Positions 17,036 to 18,402 of a DNA stretch of 18,402 nucleotides are shown piece after piece. The translations under genes were made by a program, and so were the position numbers. The stretch lies in assembly GCF_001949145.1 (NCBI RefSeq), contig NW_019091486.1, positions 1,721,223 to 1,739,624 on the forward strand. The letters are read 5' to 3'. Below the pieces are notes generated by a model. That model searched no databases and was not told the DNA's origin. It worked only from the letters and a program-made list of their open reading frames with translations. Each line of letters starts with the position of its first letter. The first letter of the stretch is position 1. The stretch is from Acanthaster planci (lineage: Eukaryota > Echinodermata > Asteroidea > Valvatida > Acanthasteridae).

Positions 17036-18402
17036 ATGAGTGCATCTGCGATCTTAGAGGTTCAAAACCTTTCCTAAAATTACTACTTTCTGACAGAAAA
17101 AAACTCAAAGATAGCCATCCCCCATCTTTATAAACTCTGCATAACTGGAGGGGTACAAGTTATAGTAATGTCTCTCATGGTTGGATATGTCATGTCAAAG
17201 TTTAAACCAACATGCTACAAACTATAGCAGCCAAAATTAGAAATATGTGACAATCTCATCTTTTGCAAATTCAATCTTTGGTTTCTAGGGAGCTTCCTTT
17301 TGTTTAGTGAAAGGTGAAGATTTTTCAAATCAAATACAGTACGATGCTATTACAACAAAATGCTGTACCAAACGATTGGGTTTACCAAATATAGTTGGCT
17401 CTCAAATATTCTGTGAGCTCTTAAACATTGAAAAACTGCTTCAAATTTTCAGTGAACTTTTAACAAACAATGAAAATTTGCTTCAACTAAAAGAAACATA
17501 TTTAGAAGTGATGACAATGAATCAAAGTCCAAAGTATAAATCTTAACTGCGAATTAATGACCAATGATCAGCAGGCGGCACGGTCTGTATTGTTGGTGGG
17601 TACATGTGTGTATGAATCGACAGCACTGTAGAACTAGCCCCCTTGTATGTGTGTGCAATTATGGCCAAAAATCCTGCATGTACTCACTGCGAAGGTAAGT
17701 GTTTTTGCCTTGCAAAACTCAAAACAGAGAATACATATGTAAATTGACATGTTTGCTTTCACAAATAGCTCCTAGAAATCTTTTTCAATATTTTGCTAGT
17801 TTTGATCATTTTCAACAACGCTTGACAACCTTGGTCCTGTGCCATTAAGACTACAGTGCTATTGAATGGTTCCCAGGATATCTATTATAGTTCCATGTTT
17901 GCAATGAGAACCAGTACACTCGTACTACATGTCACATGTAATTTTTAAGTGAAGACTCAATGAAAAATTCCTGGGAAACTTTATTTAATTTTGTGATTTG
18001 ACTTCACTTGAGCACTACCCGAAAGGAGAAAAGATGGAAAGAAATGAACATAAAGTGAAAGAAATACATGAATTTCGGTGTTATTTCTTTTCAATTAGAT
18101 TTTTACTTTGGAACTTGGGATGGATTGCCTGTTGTCTTGCTGGAAGACAGTGTTTCGGGTAATGTGAACACCTTATGCAATAGGCTTTCGTTTTTGTTGA
18201 GGCAATAGGGCGATGCATTGGTAAAAGTATTCACAAGTGAAATAACAGTAAGCAGTATGATCCAGCTTACCATTGAACAGAGTGTTTGTAGTGACTAAAT
18301 ATTATCTTATGGTAATCTTTTTCCTATGTTTTACAAGGTGAAATTTTCCTTGGGCCTTATGTTAGATGTGATCATAATGTTTTAATGTGAAGTGTCTCAC
18401 AT
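17036..18402. other. Intron-like DNA
   Basis: If the ceramidase-like exon is real, this stretch is its upstream intron on the minus strand. No further ceramidase exon was recognised. It contains a small tandem duplication (17413-17490) and two weak plus-strand exon candidates (17661-17694 and 18099-18158). Confidence 0.4.
17413..17490. repeat. Imperfect tandem duplication, about 39-base unit
   Basis: GTGAGCTCTTAAACATTG at 17413 and GTGAACTTTTAACAAACAATG at 17452 begin two adjacent units. Both continue GAAAA or TGAAAAT-like and then GCTTCAA. Allowing a small gap, most positions agree. It lies within an open plus-strand frame (17307-17546), giving a repeated ELLN-x-E-x-LLQ peptide, but the frame has no other sign of being a gene. 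Confidence 0.5.

Noticed and set aside
1-18402. CRISPR arrays, bacterial operons, rRNA genes
   Set aside because: No regularly spaced direct repeats, no ribosome-binding-site-linked genes and no rRNA-like sequence were seen. The retroelement content shows animal nuclear DNA.

Overview
This is animal (metazoan) nuclear DNA, not bacterial. It has no operons or long intact ORFs. The coding signal is either broken retrotransposon sequence or short exon-like pieces with splice sites. The mix of elements (Ty3/gypsy close to the Mag lineage, a CR1/L2/Rex1-type LINE, BEL/Pao and DIRS with a tyrosine recombinase) is typical of invertebrates and basal chordates, probably a marine invertebrate or lancelet. 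That placement is inference; no species-specific marker was recognised.

Layout. 1-909: unassigned flank. 910-3630 (+): decayed Ty3/gypsy pol (end of protease, RT, RNase H, integrase, integrase tail). 4045-4768 (+): fragment of a non-LTR (LINE) reverse transcriptase. 4769-6424: non-coding, with a tRNA-like SINE-head relic on the minus strand (5810-5908). 6425-6758 and 9786-10140: two diverged copies, in the same orientation, of one fold-back MITE-like family. They bracket a minus-strand BEL/Pao remnant (pol about 7000-8558, possible gag relic 9150-9526). The BEL/Pao remnant is itself interrupted by a 410-bp element with 12-bp inverted ends and TTAA flanks (8633-9042, piggyBac-like). 10141-12320: mostly unassigned. 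12323-14452 (-): DIRS remnant in the order RT, RNase H, tyrosine recombinase. 14453-16800: AT-rich and unassigned, probably introns or the 3' region of a host gene. 16802-17006 (-): the best host-gene candidate, a terminal coding exon whose product resembles the C-terminal domain of neutral ceramidase, with a good 3' splice site. 17013-18402: intron-like DNA with a small tandem duplication and two speculative plus-strand exons.

The genes do not form a pathway. The picture is a transposon graveyard beside, or inside the downstream flank of, a host gene. Every retroelement has stops and frameshifts and looks non-autonomous, and no intact LTR pair was found. No CRISPR array, rRNA or functional tRNA is present. 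I did not find a clearly new biological system. The most useful leads are the nested TTAA element, the paired fold-back repeats around the BEL/Pao block, the mutated recombinase arginine in DIRS, and the host exon.
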